Assembly: GCF_052857255.1 (NCBI RefSeq)
Contig: NC_135505.1
Coordinates: 48,917,507 to 48,981,506, forward strand
From: Amblyomma americanum
Lineage: Eukaryota > Arthropoda > Arachnida > Ixodida > Ixodidae
Direction: 5' to 3'
Length of the DNA stretch: 64,000 bases
The notes beneath the pieces are model-generated. The model did not search any database. It saw nothing but the letters and a program-made list of their open reading frames with translations, and was not told where the DNA came from. Position 1 is the first letter of the stretch, and every line of letters starts with the position of its first letter. The position numbers were made by a program, and so were the translations under genes. This document shows positions 1-10,819 of the stretch, piece by piece.

Positions 1-1080
1 TTGTGTGTGCTACGAGGGTCCGCGTTCGACGGCGCGGCGCAGACGAAGCCCCCAGTGGCGGCGAAAGCACTCAAGGGAAAACAATTCACCTGGAAGAGAG
101 GAGATCGGCGACAGCCGGTCTCGTTTTGGAAGCAGCCAGCACACAAGTTTCTACTGTAAATGGCTGCAAGCAACTTTAGTGGGATTGCTTTAGGGCCTGC
201 CGCCATGGACCGCACGGAAAAGACCCAGGTGACAGCGGCATCATCAATTACCGATCCATACTCGTTGAGAGTGAACGACCAAAATGAAGGGGTTTAAGCA
301 CAACCGGATCCCCTTTCCATAGTGTCGGCACGTGTCGAACGCCGCCGCCGCCGCCGCTGCGGGGAGACGGGCGTTATCTTCCCCAATTGCCGTAACCATG
401 CCGGGGACAAAGGGCCTCGTTTCGGCGGGCCTGGCCCCGTGACAAGACGGCGGACATCATCACCAACCCTCCCGAGCACATCCCAGGACAAGGGACCACT
501 TTCCCGGCCTTTTAGTGACCTCGCGTTCCGGCCTTTAGTGGCGAGTGTCATTTGATGGAGAACGGAGGTCGGTGACCCGCGGGAACCGTCAGCGGGCTAT
601 AGACCGTCTACCACAGCCGACGCTACCTCGACGACAACCTTCTTTCCCTCGGACTCAACACGTGAGGGGGGCGATACCATAAGTGCGGTGGTGTGTTTGT
701 GCGCCCAAGTGAAAGTCCTAGGCCCCTCCCACTCCGGCGTGGGCGTCCTCACCCTAGGGAATGTGGGGATAAGAGGATATAAAAATCGACAAGCAGTACG
801 GAAGCGAGAACGCTCAGGACGACATCGTTCGCCAAGGGGGCCTTCAGCGCCGAAGCCCGACGGCGTGCAGCTTCTGCCAGCAACCGTTCGAGCTCAACTC
901 CGGAGCCCCTCCATCGTCCCCATGAAGTCGTCGGCACGTAAGCTCGGACGCCCCAGCCTCTGATGTATAACCTTAATCATGTGTAAATTATTGAATATAC
1001 CTGTTTGTTTAAACTGAGCCATACGGTGTCTCTCTGCCTCTCCGTCCCGTGTGGACCTGCGCATTATGGGGGTCATCACA
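1..1080 (+). repeat. 5' LTR of element A
   Basis: Nearly identical to 8611-9690; I see one difference, at 603. It ends GTCATCACA, complementary to the TGTGAC start seen in the other LTR copies. It contains a TATA box at 778-785. The first 11 bp (TGTGACGTTCC in B) fall before the window. Open frames on both strands around 294-555 reflect GC-rich repeats (GCC triplets near 331-358), not genes. Confidence 0.9.
778..785 (+). promoter_or_regulatory. TATA box of element A 5' LTR
   Basis: TATAAAAA in the LTR. It is kept at 9388-9395 and 15899-15906 in the B LTRs, in the expected place for a U3 promoter with transcription starting some 30 bp downstream. Confidence 0.6.
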
Positions 1081-1081
1081 C

Positions 1082-1097
1082 TGGTGTCAGAAGTGGG
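1082..1097 (+). other. Primer binding site (tRNA-Leu type)
   Basis: TGGTGTCAGAAGTGGG lies 1 bp after the 5' LTR. It is complementary to the 3' end of a eukaryotic tRNA-Leu (CCCACTTCTGACACCA), so minus-strand synthesis is probably primed by tRNA-Leu. Confidence 0.8.
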
Positions 1098-1235
1098 GTC
1101 TCAAAAGCAAATGTCCTCTGAATGCTGTGACATTCATGACTTCGAAATTGTAATCAAAAGGGAATCACGGGACTGATTGTGGGACTTTTACCCCCATTTG
1201 AGAAGCTTGAGGCACCGGAGGGCTTGAAAAAAAAA

Positions 1236-2177
1236 ATGTCTTTATCTGAGGGAGCTCCCACTCCACAGCCGTCGCTCGGAGCAAGCATGCTGGCATTAGG
1301 AAGCGTCATTCCGACGTTTACGGGAGATAAGACAGGGGTTCCAATCTGCGATTTCTTTTCCATGCTAGAAGAGATTGGGAAAATGGGGGGATGGTCCGAT
1401 GCTCAAATGCTGGGAATGGCGAGGTGTAAGATGGCAGGAGCTGCTCATGATTTTGAATGGCGAGACGAAAAAGTAAAATCCACAAAATCATTTGCGGAAT
1501 TTAAGAAGCTCGCGTTTGAGCATTTCGACACTGAACCACGTCACGTGCGGGTACAGAGGTTCCGTGACGCCGTACAGATGGTAGGGGAGGACGTGCGAAC
1601 GTTTGCGTCGCGGCTTCAGCGCTTAGCGCGCGATACGTTAAGCAGGGAGGAGGAAGGAGACCAGCTAAAGAAGAAATACGCGGAGGATATACTTAAAGAG
1701 GAAATGACCGCTTTGTTCGTGGCTGGTCTGCAAGACCCCGTGCGCCGGTTCGTGCTCTCGCGCAAGCCGAGCAATTTCGACCAAGCCGTGGAGGCCGCAT
1801 TGGATGAGGAACGAAATGAGGCGTTAACGACAGCCGCAGCGAGAGTGCGCGTCATAGAGAGAGCGGTGCTCAACCCTGAGGTTGCTCTCTTGACAGAGCG
1901 ATTAGATCGCTTAGAACAGCTGCTATCTCAGCAGGTAGAACGCCAGGTTGAAGCGCGCGCTCAACAGCGCTCATTCGCTGGAAACCGGAGACCGCCACAA
2001 AGCTACAGGCGCGGTATACGAGATTTTGAAGAAATCGTATGCTTCGCTTGCCAGGGTCGCGGACACATCGCCAGGTTCTGCCAAAACGTGCGCCGTGGGG
2101 AGCCACAAAGAGAAGCAGGCGAGACACGCCCTAAGCAAGCCTACAGCGGGGCTCCAGATACCGAGACAAAAAACTAG
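1236..2177 (+). CDS. gag: Gag polyprotein of element A
   Basis: Capsid/nucleocapsid polyprotein of 313 aa that packages element RNA in the cytoplasm. I chose ATG 1236 because the frame is open further upstream (to 1140) but has no earlier ATG, and this ATG follows an A-run. The N-terminal two thirds is a retrotransposon-gag capsid region rich in charged helices. Near the C-terminus there is a CCHC zinc knuckle, CFACQGRGHIARFC (C-x2-C-x4-H-x4-C), followed by a basic tail. The frame is uninterrupted. Its stop (TAG 2175-2177) lies directly after a slippery heptamer, so Gag-Pol is probably made by -1 frameshifting. B has the same gene broken twice. Confidence 0.9.
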   Translation: MSLSEGAPTPQPSLGASMLALGSVIPTFTGDKTGVPICDFFSMLEEIGKMGGWSDAQMLGMARCKMAGAAHDFEWRDEKVKSTKSFAEFKKLAFEHFDTEPRHVRVQRFRDAVQMVGEDVRTFASRLQRLARDTLSREEEGDQLKKKYAEDILKEEMTALFVAGLQDPVRRFVLSRKPSNFDQAVEAALDEERNEALTTAAARVRVIERAVLNPEVALLTERLDRLEQLLSQQVERQVEARAQQRSFAGNRRPPQSYRRGIRDFEEIVCFACQGRGHIARFCQNVRRGEPQREAGETRPKQAYSGAPDTETKN

Positions 2178-2210
2178 TTAGTCCTCCCCAGCCTGAGGAG
2201 CGTGGGGAGG
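2168..2210 (+). promoter_or_regulatory. Programmed -1 ribosomal frameshift signal, gag to pol (A)
   Basis: The heptamer AAAAAAC (2168-2174) is phased A-AAA-AAC in the gag frame directly before the gag TAG. After an 8-nt spacer an 8-bp perfect stem follows: CCTCCCCA (2183-2190) with TGGGGAGG (2203-2210), and a 12-nt loop. The -1 frame is open from the heptamer into protease. Function is inferred from the canonical X-XXY-YYZ, spacer and stem layout. Confidence 0.8.
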
Positions 2211-5200
2211 GAGCAGTGGATGATGAGGTGGTGGTAGTTTGTGTGGCCGACGAGGCATGCCCTGTTGTGCGTTGCAAGTTAAATGGTTGTTGCATGGAAT
2301 TGTTGATAGATACGGGGTCAAAGGTGACATTGCTTAAGGAGAGCAGTTTTAACACGCTTCGAAGGAAGGGGGACCGCGAGGTGTTGGAAGCGTCTGGTGG
2401 TATGGCAACCAAATTTGTAGGCATAACGGGGGATCCTCTTGGCATAAGTGGACTCTACCGGTTACACTTCTCTCTCGGCGGAATTGCATTGGAGCACCCC
2501 TGCTACGTATGCCCGGACACGGTGTCTCTGCCAAACGGAGTGTCAGGTATATTAGGGCAGGATTTTTTGAGAAAAGGGAAGGTAGTAGTCTCATTCTCTG
2601 AGGAAGAGGTTAATGCGGGCGGCTCAAAAGTTCCGTTCTTGAACAGGAGAGGGGCTGAGATTCGCATTACCGATATTGACACCCGTCAAACAGTGGGATC
2701 ATTGGAGAAGGTATATTCGCGGGTTGCCGTCCGGCTGGTCGAGGAGGCGGTCGTCCTTCCTTGGTCGGAGCACATTTTGTACGCGTTTGTGCCTTCAGAT
2801 GTAGAGAGCGGCGCCGTGGGAGTGCTTGAGCCGGTCGACTCTCTCAGCAATGGCCTGAAGGCAGCCGCGTGCCTCGTGACAGTTAATGACGCCCACAGAG
2901 TGCCCCTACGGGTGGTTAACTGTAGCCAGCAGCCACTGAGCCTTCCCAAGAACAAAACATTGGCTTTCTTCACCTCTGCGATAGAGCAACGTGAGCCCAC
3001 CGATACGGTACTCGCAACTGTAGAGCATGCTAGTCCTTCGGCTGCTCCAAAGGTGTCGTTCGATCTTTCTCACGTAAAATCCAGGGAGAGGGAGGCTCTG
3101 GCTGGTTTGCTGAACGACTACTCGGAGGTATTCGCCGCGTCCAACCTGGATTTGGGCTGCTGTGGCGTTATAAAGCACAGGATAGAAACCGGCACTTCAT
3201 CGCCCGTTTACCAGCGTGCGTACAGGATTCCTTACTCCCAACGTGAGGAGATGGAGCGGCAGGTGCAGGACCTGATTGATCGCGGCATTGTCGAACACTC
3301 AAAGTCACCCTGGGGAGCACCAGCACTATTGGTGGAAAAGCCAGATGGCTCGTATCGATTGGTAGTGGACTACCGCAAACTAAATGCCGTAACTCGCATC
3401 GATCCATACCCCATCCCCAATATACAGGAGACGCTTTCTTAGCTGGGCTCTGCCAGGTACTTCACGGTAGTGGACATGGCGGCGGGATTCTGGCAGATAG
3501 CAATGGATCCGGCAGATGCCGAGAAAACGGCATTCAACACGCCCTCAGGGCACTATGAATGGAAAAGAATGCCGATGGGTCTGGCCAACAGCCCTGCTGT
3601 CTGGCAGAGAACCGCTGATGTTATCCTGGCAGGTCTTCTGGGGAGGCTGTGCTTCGTGTATATGGATGACATTATCATATACAGTGACAGTTTTGATAAC
3701 CATTTGCGCGATATTGAGCAGGTTTTGGTGCGACTAAGAGCAGCGGGTCTCAAGCTGAAGCCCTCTAAGTGCCAATTCCTCAAAAACGAGGTGAAATACC
3801 TCGGGCACGTTGTTTCAGCTGACGGCGTGCGACCGGACCCTGAGAAACTAAGGTGTGTCTCGGATTTTCCATCCCCGACTAGCGTCCGCCAGGTCCGGCA
3901 GTTTCTCGGCCTGATCGGTTACTACCGAAGGCACATAGAGGAGTTCGCCAAGCTCGCTAAGCCGCTCACCGCCTTAACAGCCAAAAATGTCGCCTTTCGC
4001 TGGGACGAAAACGCGGAGAATGCTTTTGGGGCCCTGAAAAGGAAGATAATGAGTGCACCGCTGTTGCGCCACCCGGATTTTAGTTTGCCCTTCGTTATGG
4101 CCACAGATGCGTCAAAGTTCGCAGTTGGTGCCGTGCTATCTCAGGTTATCGAGGGCAAAGAACATCCCGTTGCTTTTGCTAGCCGACAGCTGAGCCCCAC
4201 AGAGCAAAAGTACGGAGCTACGGAAAGGGAGTGCCTTGCCGTTGTCTGGGCAGTAAAGCACTGCAGATGCTACCTTTACGGCCGCAAATTCAAGCTAGTC
4301 ACAGACTGCCATCCTCTGAAATGGGTGATGAGTGTCAGGGACCCTAGCTCGCGACTCGCTAGATGGAATCTACACCTGCAGGAATACTGCTTTGAAGTTG
4401 AGCACAAATCAGGAAAGACACATCTGAATGCTGATGCACTCAGCCGCACAGCTGCCGTGGCAGCTATAGATGAGTTTGTCCCCGTAGTCGACCCCGCCGA
4501 ATTACGCACAGAGCAGTGCAAAGATCCTGACCTGAAGCGAATAATCGAAAGCTTAGAGGGCGCACCGTCTCACCCCGAACAGCTAGGTTATTTCATTGGC
4601 AAAGACGGCACCCTGTGTCGGCGCACGAGGCCAACCAGGAAAGGGAGACCAGAGAAAACCGCTTGGGAGAGAGTCGTCATACCTCGGTCGTGGACAGAAA
4701 GGGTTCTTCGCGCGTTTCACGATGCGCCATGCGCCGGTCATTTTGGCGTAGCGAAGACACGCAGGCGTGTGGAGCTTTTGTACTTTTGGAGTGGCATGCG
4801 ACAGGATGTTAGAGACTACTGTGCGAAGTGTCATTCCTGTCTCGAAAGAAAAACACCCAAGGGACGAAGACCAGCTCCAATTCAGCCGTTCCCTGAGGTT
4901 TCGGCTCCCTTCGAGCGGACAGGTATGGACATAATGGGCCCCTTGCCCACGACCACTTCCGGAAACAAGTACATTTTAGTATTTGTCGATCACCTTTCAA
5001 AATACGCGGAAGCGGTAGCACTCCCAGATCAGAAGGCAGACACGGTTGCAAGAGCATTTGTCGAACAGATCGTGCTCCGACATGGACCCCCGAGGCAACT
5101 CTTGACAGATCGGGGAACGAACTTCGTGTCGCAGCTAATGAGGAGAGTTGGCGAGCTGCTTAAGATCGCTAAGAAGCAGACAACACCGTACCATCCGGCT

Positions 5201-6064
5201 TGCAACGGCGCGGTGGAGCGACTGAACCAAACCGTGGCCGGGTTCCTGTCGCATTTTGTTTCGCGCGACCAGCGGGACTGGGACTTGTGGCTCCCGTATG
5301 CAATGTTTGCCTACAATTCCGCAGCACACGAGAGCACGGGCGGATCGCCATTCTTTCTTCTCTACGGCCGAGACCCGGACCAGCCTAGTGAAGTGCCAGA
5401 GGGCCCCCGTCGTGTCCCATACGCTTCACTGGACGACTATAAGGTTGAGCTAGAATCGCGCTTGCAAGTGGCGAGGGACATCGCAAAGGAGTCCTTAAAG
5501 AAAGCGGCGAAGCGCAGGAAGGAGGTGCACGATCGCAGTACTAGAGACGCGCCGTTTGATGTGGGGGACAGCGTGTACATTGAAAACTGCCACAGGCAGA
5601 TTGGGCTAGCTCGTAAGTTCCAGACGAAGTGGAGAGGACCGTGCGAGGTTGTCGAGAAGCTTTCTCCGGTAAACTTCAGAGTCCGAGACGTGAACCGGCG
5701 TTTGATAAGGATACACGCAAATCGCCTCAAGTCGGCACCGGTTCAGTATTCACGAAATGAGGAAAGGGAAAGCGCGGATTTTGATGGGGACAGAAGTGAA
5801 GCGGAGCGCGCAGATAGTTCGCAAGAAACGCCCTCTCCTGCATTTGTTCGGCAGGCGCCCGAGGTGACGGCCGGAATGCCACCGGATTTACTTCATGCAT
5901 TGCTAGAAGAAGAAGCGCGCGAGGTTGCCGCGCAGATAACGCCAGGAGAGGCTCCTGCCACGAGCCCTCGCGAGTCCCAAAGCAGACAAAGGGGCACGGA
6001 CTTACTTAGTATGACTCATGAAGGCCGATATCCGCTGCGAAATCGGAAAGCTAAGTCGGACTAA
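2174..6064 (+). pseudogene. pol: Pol polyprotein of element A, one nonsense codon
   Basis: About 1296 codons in the -1 frame from gag. Protease carries the DTGS active site near 2310. Reverse transcriptase spans roughly 3200-3790 with the catalytic YMDD at 3659-3670. RNase H follows around 4080-4450 (TDAS, then ATEREC). Integrase has an H-H-C-C zinc site around 4715-4850 and a DDE core: the first Asp in GMDIMGPL near 4925, TDRGTNF near 5105, Glu in NGAVERLN near 5210. A C-terminal module with WRGPCEVVEK ends the protein. A TAG at 3440-3442 replaces a Gln codon (CAG in B) within reverse transcriptase; the same frame resumes directly, so this is a single nonsense change, not a shift. All other catalytic motifs look intact, suggesting recent decay. 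Confidence 0.92.
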
Positions 6065-6557
6065 TGGCGTAAACAGAGCGGAGTTGTGAACTGGTTAGAA
6101 TTGTGTAATGCCGCAGCTCATAACATTGCTATGTGCTTATGTGTTAAGTTATCGGAGTTGGTAGTTAAACCTTTCTGTCATTAAGTAACACCTTCACAGG
6201 AGAGCATGCGGAGCGCATGCAGAACCTGCCCTACTTCCTTTCGTTATCTATATTTTTGTCTGTGCCGTGATCGTGCTAGAAGTGGGAGCTCCTTTGTAAC
6301 TGTGGTAAATTTATTTCGTCCGGTTTGGACTATAAAGGAGAGGCTTGGGTGCTGAGTTTCATGTTTATCTGTAAAAGAAGATCAGTGCTGCCCCTGGAGA
6401 CGCCAGTTATGACAGCGGAGGCATATGGTGTTGTGCAGTGGTGTTGAGTGCAGCGAAAAGTGTTTTGTCGGACGCACTGTGCGAGGCGATTCAGAAAGAC
6501 AAGGGGAGCTGCGTGGACTCAAATGTTCGGAGAACATTCTTCTGGAGGGTGAGCGAG
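6065..6557 (+). other. 3' untranslated region and polypurine tract of element A
   Basis: A roughly 490-bp non-coding stretch between pol and the 3' LTR, shared with B (14641-15110) but with a 28-bp stretch missing in B near 14873. The purine-rich run GGAGGGTGAGCGAG directly before the LTR (6544-6557) is the likely plus-strand primer. A TATAAAGG near 6330 is promoter-like but lies outside the LTR, and B lacks it. Confidence 0.65.
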
Positions 6558-7871
6558 TGTGACATTCCGTGTGTGCTACGAGGATCCACGTTCGACGGCG
6601 CGGCGTAGACGGAGACCCAGATGACAGGCATCATCAATTACCCAGCCATGCTCGTTGAGAGTGACAACCAGAACGAAGTGGTTTAAGCCCAACCGGACCC
6701 AACCGGACCCGCCGCCGCCGCCGCGGGGAAACAGGCTTTATCCTCCCCAATTGGCGTGGCGGTTTCAGGGGCGGCCCTCCCGGGCACATTCCAGGACAAG
6801 GGAACTGTCAGCGATCCAGAGCGCGCCGTACCACAGCCGACGCTATGCGCTACCGCGAAGACAACATTCTTTCCCTCGGACTCAACACGTGAGGGGGGGC
6901 GAGACCACGATGCGGTGGTATGTTTGTGCGCCCAAGTGAAAGCCCTAGCCCCCCCTCCTTCCCCTTACGACGTGGGCTATCGCCGGGAAGGCACCCACAG
7001 CTTCCCGCCGTGCCTCGTGAACAAAAGCGCATTCCCAGAAGGGCCGTGACGGACACCTGTCATGGCGGACAGGCAGTACTCGCCAAGAATGTGGAAAGGC
7101 AGGCGCTAGTGAACAAAAGCGCATTCCCAGGATGGCCGTGACGGACAGGCAAGACTCGCCAAGAATGTGGGAAGACAGGGGCGACCCTTAGTCTGGTTTC
7201 CCGGAGCAACAGACGAACCTATTCATGCTTATTAGCTGTGTCCCGCCGTCGGTAGCGCGGCAGCATCGTGGGCCCTTTCGCCCCCTCCTCTGTTGTTGAC
7301 GAGCGACGCGGACCGATGGTGGGAGGCGGTATGCATGCCTGAGGCAAGGATTAGCTCCGAAGAGAGAGCCTGTGTATACTCTCACTTGAGAGAGAGTGGT
7401 GGCGTTTTTGTTGTTTATTTAGTTTGTATTGTTAACAGACTCTGGGTTCGAGGCTAAGCCCAACCCAAGGGGTTGTCCCCATCTCGCATGTTATTTTTGA
7501 TTGGAGAATTGATGCTTTGGGCGGGCCACTGGAAATGACCGCCCTTAGTCCTTTGTTAATCAAGTGCTTAAAAGCACATGTAAACGGATGCAGTCCAGTC
7601 TGAGCTGAGGACGACATCGTTCGCCAAGAGGGCCTTCAGCGCCGAAGCCCGACGGCGTGCAGCTTCTGCCAGCAACCGCTCGAGCCCAACTCCGGAGCCA
7701 CTCCATCGCCCCCATGAAGTCGTCGGCACGTAAGCTCGGACGCCCCAGCCTCTGATGTATAACCTTAATCATGTGTAATTATTGAATATACCTGTTTGTT
7801 TAAACTGAGCCATACGGTGTCTCTTTGCCTCTCCGTCCCGGGTGGACCTGCGCATTATGGGGGTCATCACA
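6558..7871 (+). repeat. 3' LTR of element A, divergent longer variant
   Basis: Starts TGTGAC and ends GTCATCACA, about 1314 bp against 1091 bp in the B LTRs. Compared with the 5' LTR it lacks about 170 bp after the first 60 bp and carries unrelated sequence around 6940-7600. That inserted part includes a 92-bp tandem duplication (7017-7108 and 7109-7180, each starting GTGAACAAAAGCGCATTCCC). The last 270 bp again match the other LTRs closely. Confidence 0.8.
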
Positions 7872-8599
7872 ATACGTTCAAAGCACAGTTGTACAGGGAA
7901 ATTGGAATAAAATAGTGAGACTTCCACAGTGGCGCTTCCATCTTTATTGCGGAATGTTACGCCATCTGTGTAGCTATAGAAAAAAATAGTGAATGAGAAC
8001 CTCCCCAACAGTATTATTTACACAGACTCGCTAAGTGTGCTCACAGCCCTTCATTCTGCGAATGCAATAACTCCGCTGCTTGGCGACCTCATACACAACA
8101 TTACAACAGTCATAGATCAAGGACAAAACATAACACTGCTGGGTACCAAGTTATGTCGGCATAAAGGGCAATGAAAGAGCAGATTTGTGCGCTGCTCAAG
8201 CTTGTGACAAGCAAATTAAAAGCATAGGTATGCCCTATAGAGATTGCATGAACTTACTACATAGTAATGCAAGGAAAAGTGGGAGTCCACTTGGAACAAC
8301 GAACTAAATAACAAACTACGGTTAATAAAAACAGTCCTAGATGAATGAAAGTCATGTGTGCACTAGAAATGTTTCAAGGAGGTCATTATCTGCCGTGTCA
8401 GGATAGGTCACAGACACTTTACGCACAACTTTCTGCTGAAGAAAGAAGACATACGAGTTTGTACATGCGGAGATGAACTTACAGTCAATCACATTTTAAT
8501 GTTATGCTCTATACAGGAAAGGCTACGGAAAAAGTGTTTTTCCCCGTTTTATAACCAATGCATCCCTTTTCATCCAGTACTGGTCTTGAGTGATAAGGC
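7872..8599 (+). mobile_element. LINE ORF2 remnant (RNase H to C-terminal zinc region), 5' of element B
   Basis: A decayed non-LTR retrotransposon fragment. Translation in shifting frames gives an RNase H start (ASIFIAECYAICVAIEK), IIYTDSLSVLTAL, then GNERADLCAAQA, and a C-terminal region with CTCGDELTVNHILMLC typical of the end of LINE ORF2. Several frameshifts and stops mark it as dead. RNase H places it in an RNase H-bearing clade (I/R1-like) rather than CR1 or RTE. The fragment is cut by element A on its left and element B on its right and resumes at 16202. Confidence 0.8.
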
Positions 8600-9690
8600 T
8601 GTGACGTTCCTTGTGTGTGCTACGAGGGTCCGCGTTCGACGGCGCGGCGCAGACGAAGCCCCCAGTGGCGGCGAAAGCACTCAAGGGAAAACAATTCACC
8701 TGGAAGAGAGGAGATCGGCGACAGCCGGTCTCGTTTTGGAAGCAGCCAGCACACAAGTTTCTACTGTAAATGGCTGCAAGCAACTTTAGTGGGATTGCTT
8801 TAGGGCCTGCCGCCATGGACCGCACGGAAAAGACCCAGGTGACAGCGGCATCATCAATTACCGATCCATACTCGTTGAGAGTGAACGACCAAAATGAAGG
8901 GGTTTAAGCACAACCGGATCCCCTTTCCATAGTGTCGGCACGTGTCGAACGCCGCCGCCGCCGCCGCTGCGGGGAGACGGGCGTTATCTTCCCCAATTGC
9001 CGTAACCATGCCGGGGACAAAGGGCCTCGTTTCGGCGGGCCTGGCCCCGTGACAAGACGGCGGACATCATCACCAACCCTCCCGAGCACATCCCAGGACA
9101 AGGGACCACTTTCCCGGCCTTTTAGTGACCTCGCGTTCCGGCCTTTAGTGGCGAGTGTCATTTGATGGAGAACGGAGGTCGGTGACCCGCGGGAACCGTC
9201 AGCGGGCTATAGCCCGTCTACCACAGCCGACGCTACCTCGACGACAACCTTCTTTCCCTCGGACTCAACACGTGAGGGGGGCGATACCATAAGTGCGGTG
9301 GTGTGTTTGTGCGCCCAAGTGAAAGTCCTAGGCCCCTCCCACTCCGGCGTGGGCGTCCTCACCCTAGGGAATGTGGGGATAAGAGGATATAAAAATCGAC
9401 AAGCAGTACGGAAGCGAGAACGCTCAGGACGACATCGTTCGCCAAGGGGGCCTTCAGCGCCGAAGCCCGACGGCGTGCAGCTTCTGCCAGCAACCGTTCG
9501 AGCTCAACTCCGGAGCCCCTCCATCGTCCCCATGAAGTCGTCGGCACGTAAGCTCGGACGCCCCAGCCTCTGATGTATAACCTTAATCATGTGTAAATTA
9601 TTGAATATACCTGTTTGTTTAAACTGAGCCATACGGTGTCTCTCTGCCTCTCCGTCCCGTGTGGACCTGCGCATTATGGGGGTCATCACA
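8600..9690 (+). repeat. 5' LTR of element B
   Basis: 1091 bp, TGTGACG to GTCATCACA, TATA box at 9388-9395. It is closer to the 5' LTR of element A (one difference seen in 1080 bp) than to its own 3' LTR. Confidence 0.92.
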
Positions 9691-9691
9691 C

Positions 9692-9707
9692 TGGTGTCAG
9701 AAGTGGG
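9692..9707 (+). other. Primer binding site of element B (tRNA-Leu type)
   Basis: The same 16-mer as in element A, 1 bp after the 5' LTR. Confidence 0.8.
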
Positions 9708-9845
9708 GTCTCAAAAGCAAATGTCCTCTGAATGCTGTGACATTCATGACTTCAAAATTGTAATCAAAAGGGAATCACGGGACTGATTGTGGGACTTTTA
9801 CCCCCATTTGAGAAGCTTGAGGCACCGGAGGGCTTGAAAAAAAAA

Positions 9846-10786
9846 ATGTCTTTATCTGAGGGAGCTCCCACTCCACAGCCGTCGCTCGGAGCAAGCATGC
9901 TGGCATTAGGAAGCGTCATTCCGACGTTTACGGGAGATAAGACAGGGGTTCCAATCTGCGATTTCTTTTCCATGCTAGAAGAGATTGGGAAAAGGGGGGG
10001 ATGGTCCGATGCTCAAATGTGGGAATGGCGAGGTGTAAGATGGCAGGAGCTGCTCATGATTTTGCATGGCGAGACGAAAAAGTAAAATCCACAAAATCAT
10101 TTGCGGAATTTAAGAAGCTCGCGTTTGAGCATTTCGACACTGAACCACGTCACGTGCGGGTACAGAGGTTCCGTGACGCCGGACAGATGGTAGGGGAGGA
10201 CGTGCGAACGTTTGCGTCGCGGCTTCAGCGCCTAGCACGCGATACGTTAAGCAGGGAGGAGGAAGGAGGCCAGCTAAGGAAGAAATACGCGGAGGATCTA
10301 CTTAAAGAGGAAATGACCGTTTTGTTTGTGGCTGGTCTGCAAGACACCGTGCGCCGGTTCGTGCTCTCGCGCAAGCCGAGCAATTTCGACCAAGCCGTGG
10401 CGGCCGCATTGGATTAGGAACGAAATGAGGCGTTAACGACAGCCGCAGCGAGAGTACGCGTCATAGAGAGAGCGGTGCTCAACCCTGAGGTTGCTCTCTT
10501 GACAGAGCGGTTAGATCGCTTAGAACAGCTGCTATCTCAGCAGGTGGAACGCCAGGTTGAAGCGCGCGCTCAACAGCGCCCATTCGCTGGAAACCGGAGA
10601 CCGCCACAAAGCTACAGGCGCGGTATGCGAGATTTTGAAGAAATCGTATGCTTCGCTTGCCATGGTCGCGGACACATCGCCAGGTTCTGCCAAAACGTGC
10701 GCCGTGGGGAGCCACAAAGAGAAGCAGGCGAGACACGCCCTAAGCAAGCCTACAGCGGGGCTCCAGATACCGAGACAAAAAACTAG
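9846..10786 (+). pseudogene. gag: gag of element B, frameshifted and interrupted
   Basis: Homologue of the element A gag; the equivalent ATG is at 9846. A 1-nt deletion near 10018 shifts the frame, and a GAG-to-TAG change gives a stop at 10415-10417. The zinc knuckle is still readable near 10650 (CFACHGRGHIARFC). The last part ends at TAG 10784-10786 after the slippery heptamer. It is non-functional as a single protein. Divergence from A begins only after about 9993; the first 145 nt of this gene match A exactly. Confidence 0.9.
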
Positions 10787-10819
10787 ATAGTCCTCCCCAT
10801 GCTGAGGAGTGTGGGGAGG
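10777..10819 (+). promoter_or_regulatory. -1 frameshift signal, gag to pol (B)
   Basis: AAAAAAC at 10777-10783 before TAG. The same 8-bp stem is kept at 10792-10799 and 10812-10819, although the loop sequence has changed and both flanking genes are broken. Retention of heptamer and stem supports the reading made for A. Confidence 0.75.

Larger units (their letters stand above)
1..7871 (+). mobile_element. Ty3/Gypsy LTR retrotransposon, element A
   Basis: A nearly complete element in the order 5' LTR, tRNA-Leu primer site, gag, -1 frameshift signal, pol (protease, reverse transcriptase, RNase H, integrase), 3' untranslated region and 3' LTR. By comparison with element B, only about 11 bp of the 5' LTR lie outside the window. 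There is no envelope-like gene after integrase. Pol has one in-frame TAG at 3440-3442, so this copy cannot make full Pol. The 3' LTR is a different LTR variant from the 5' LTR. The element sits in an RNase H-bearing LINE that resumes at 7872. Confidence 0.93.

Noticed and set aside
294..555. Overlapping open frames on both strands in the LTR (repeated at 8904 and 15415)
   Set aside because: They arise from GC-rich, GCC-repeat LTR sequence, recur with every LTR and have no domain.
1179..1235. Extension of gag A upstream of ATG 1236
   Set aside because: The extension has no ATG; it would need a GTG start, which is unlikely in a eukaryotic element.
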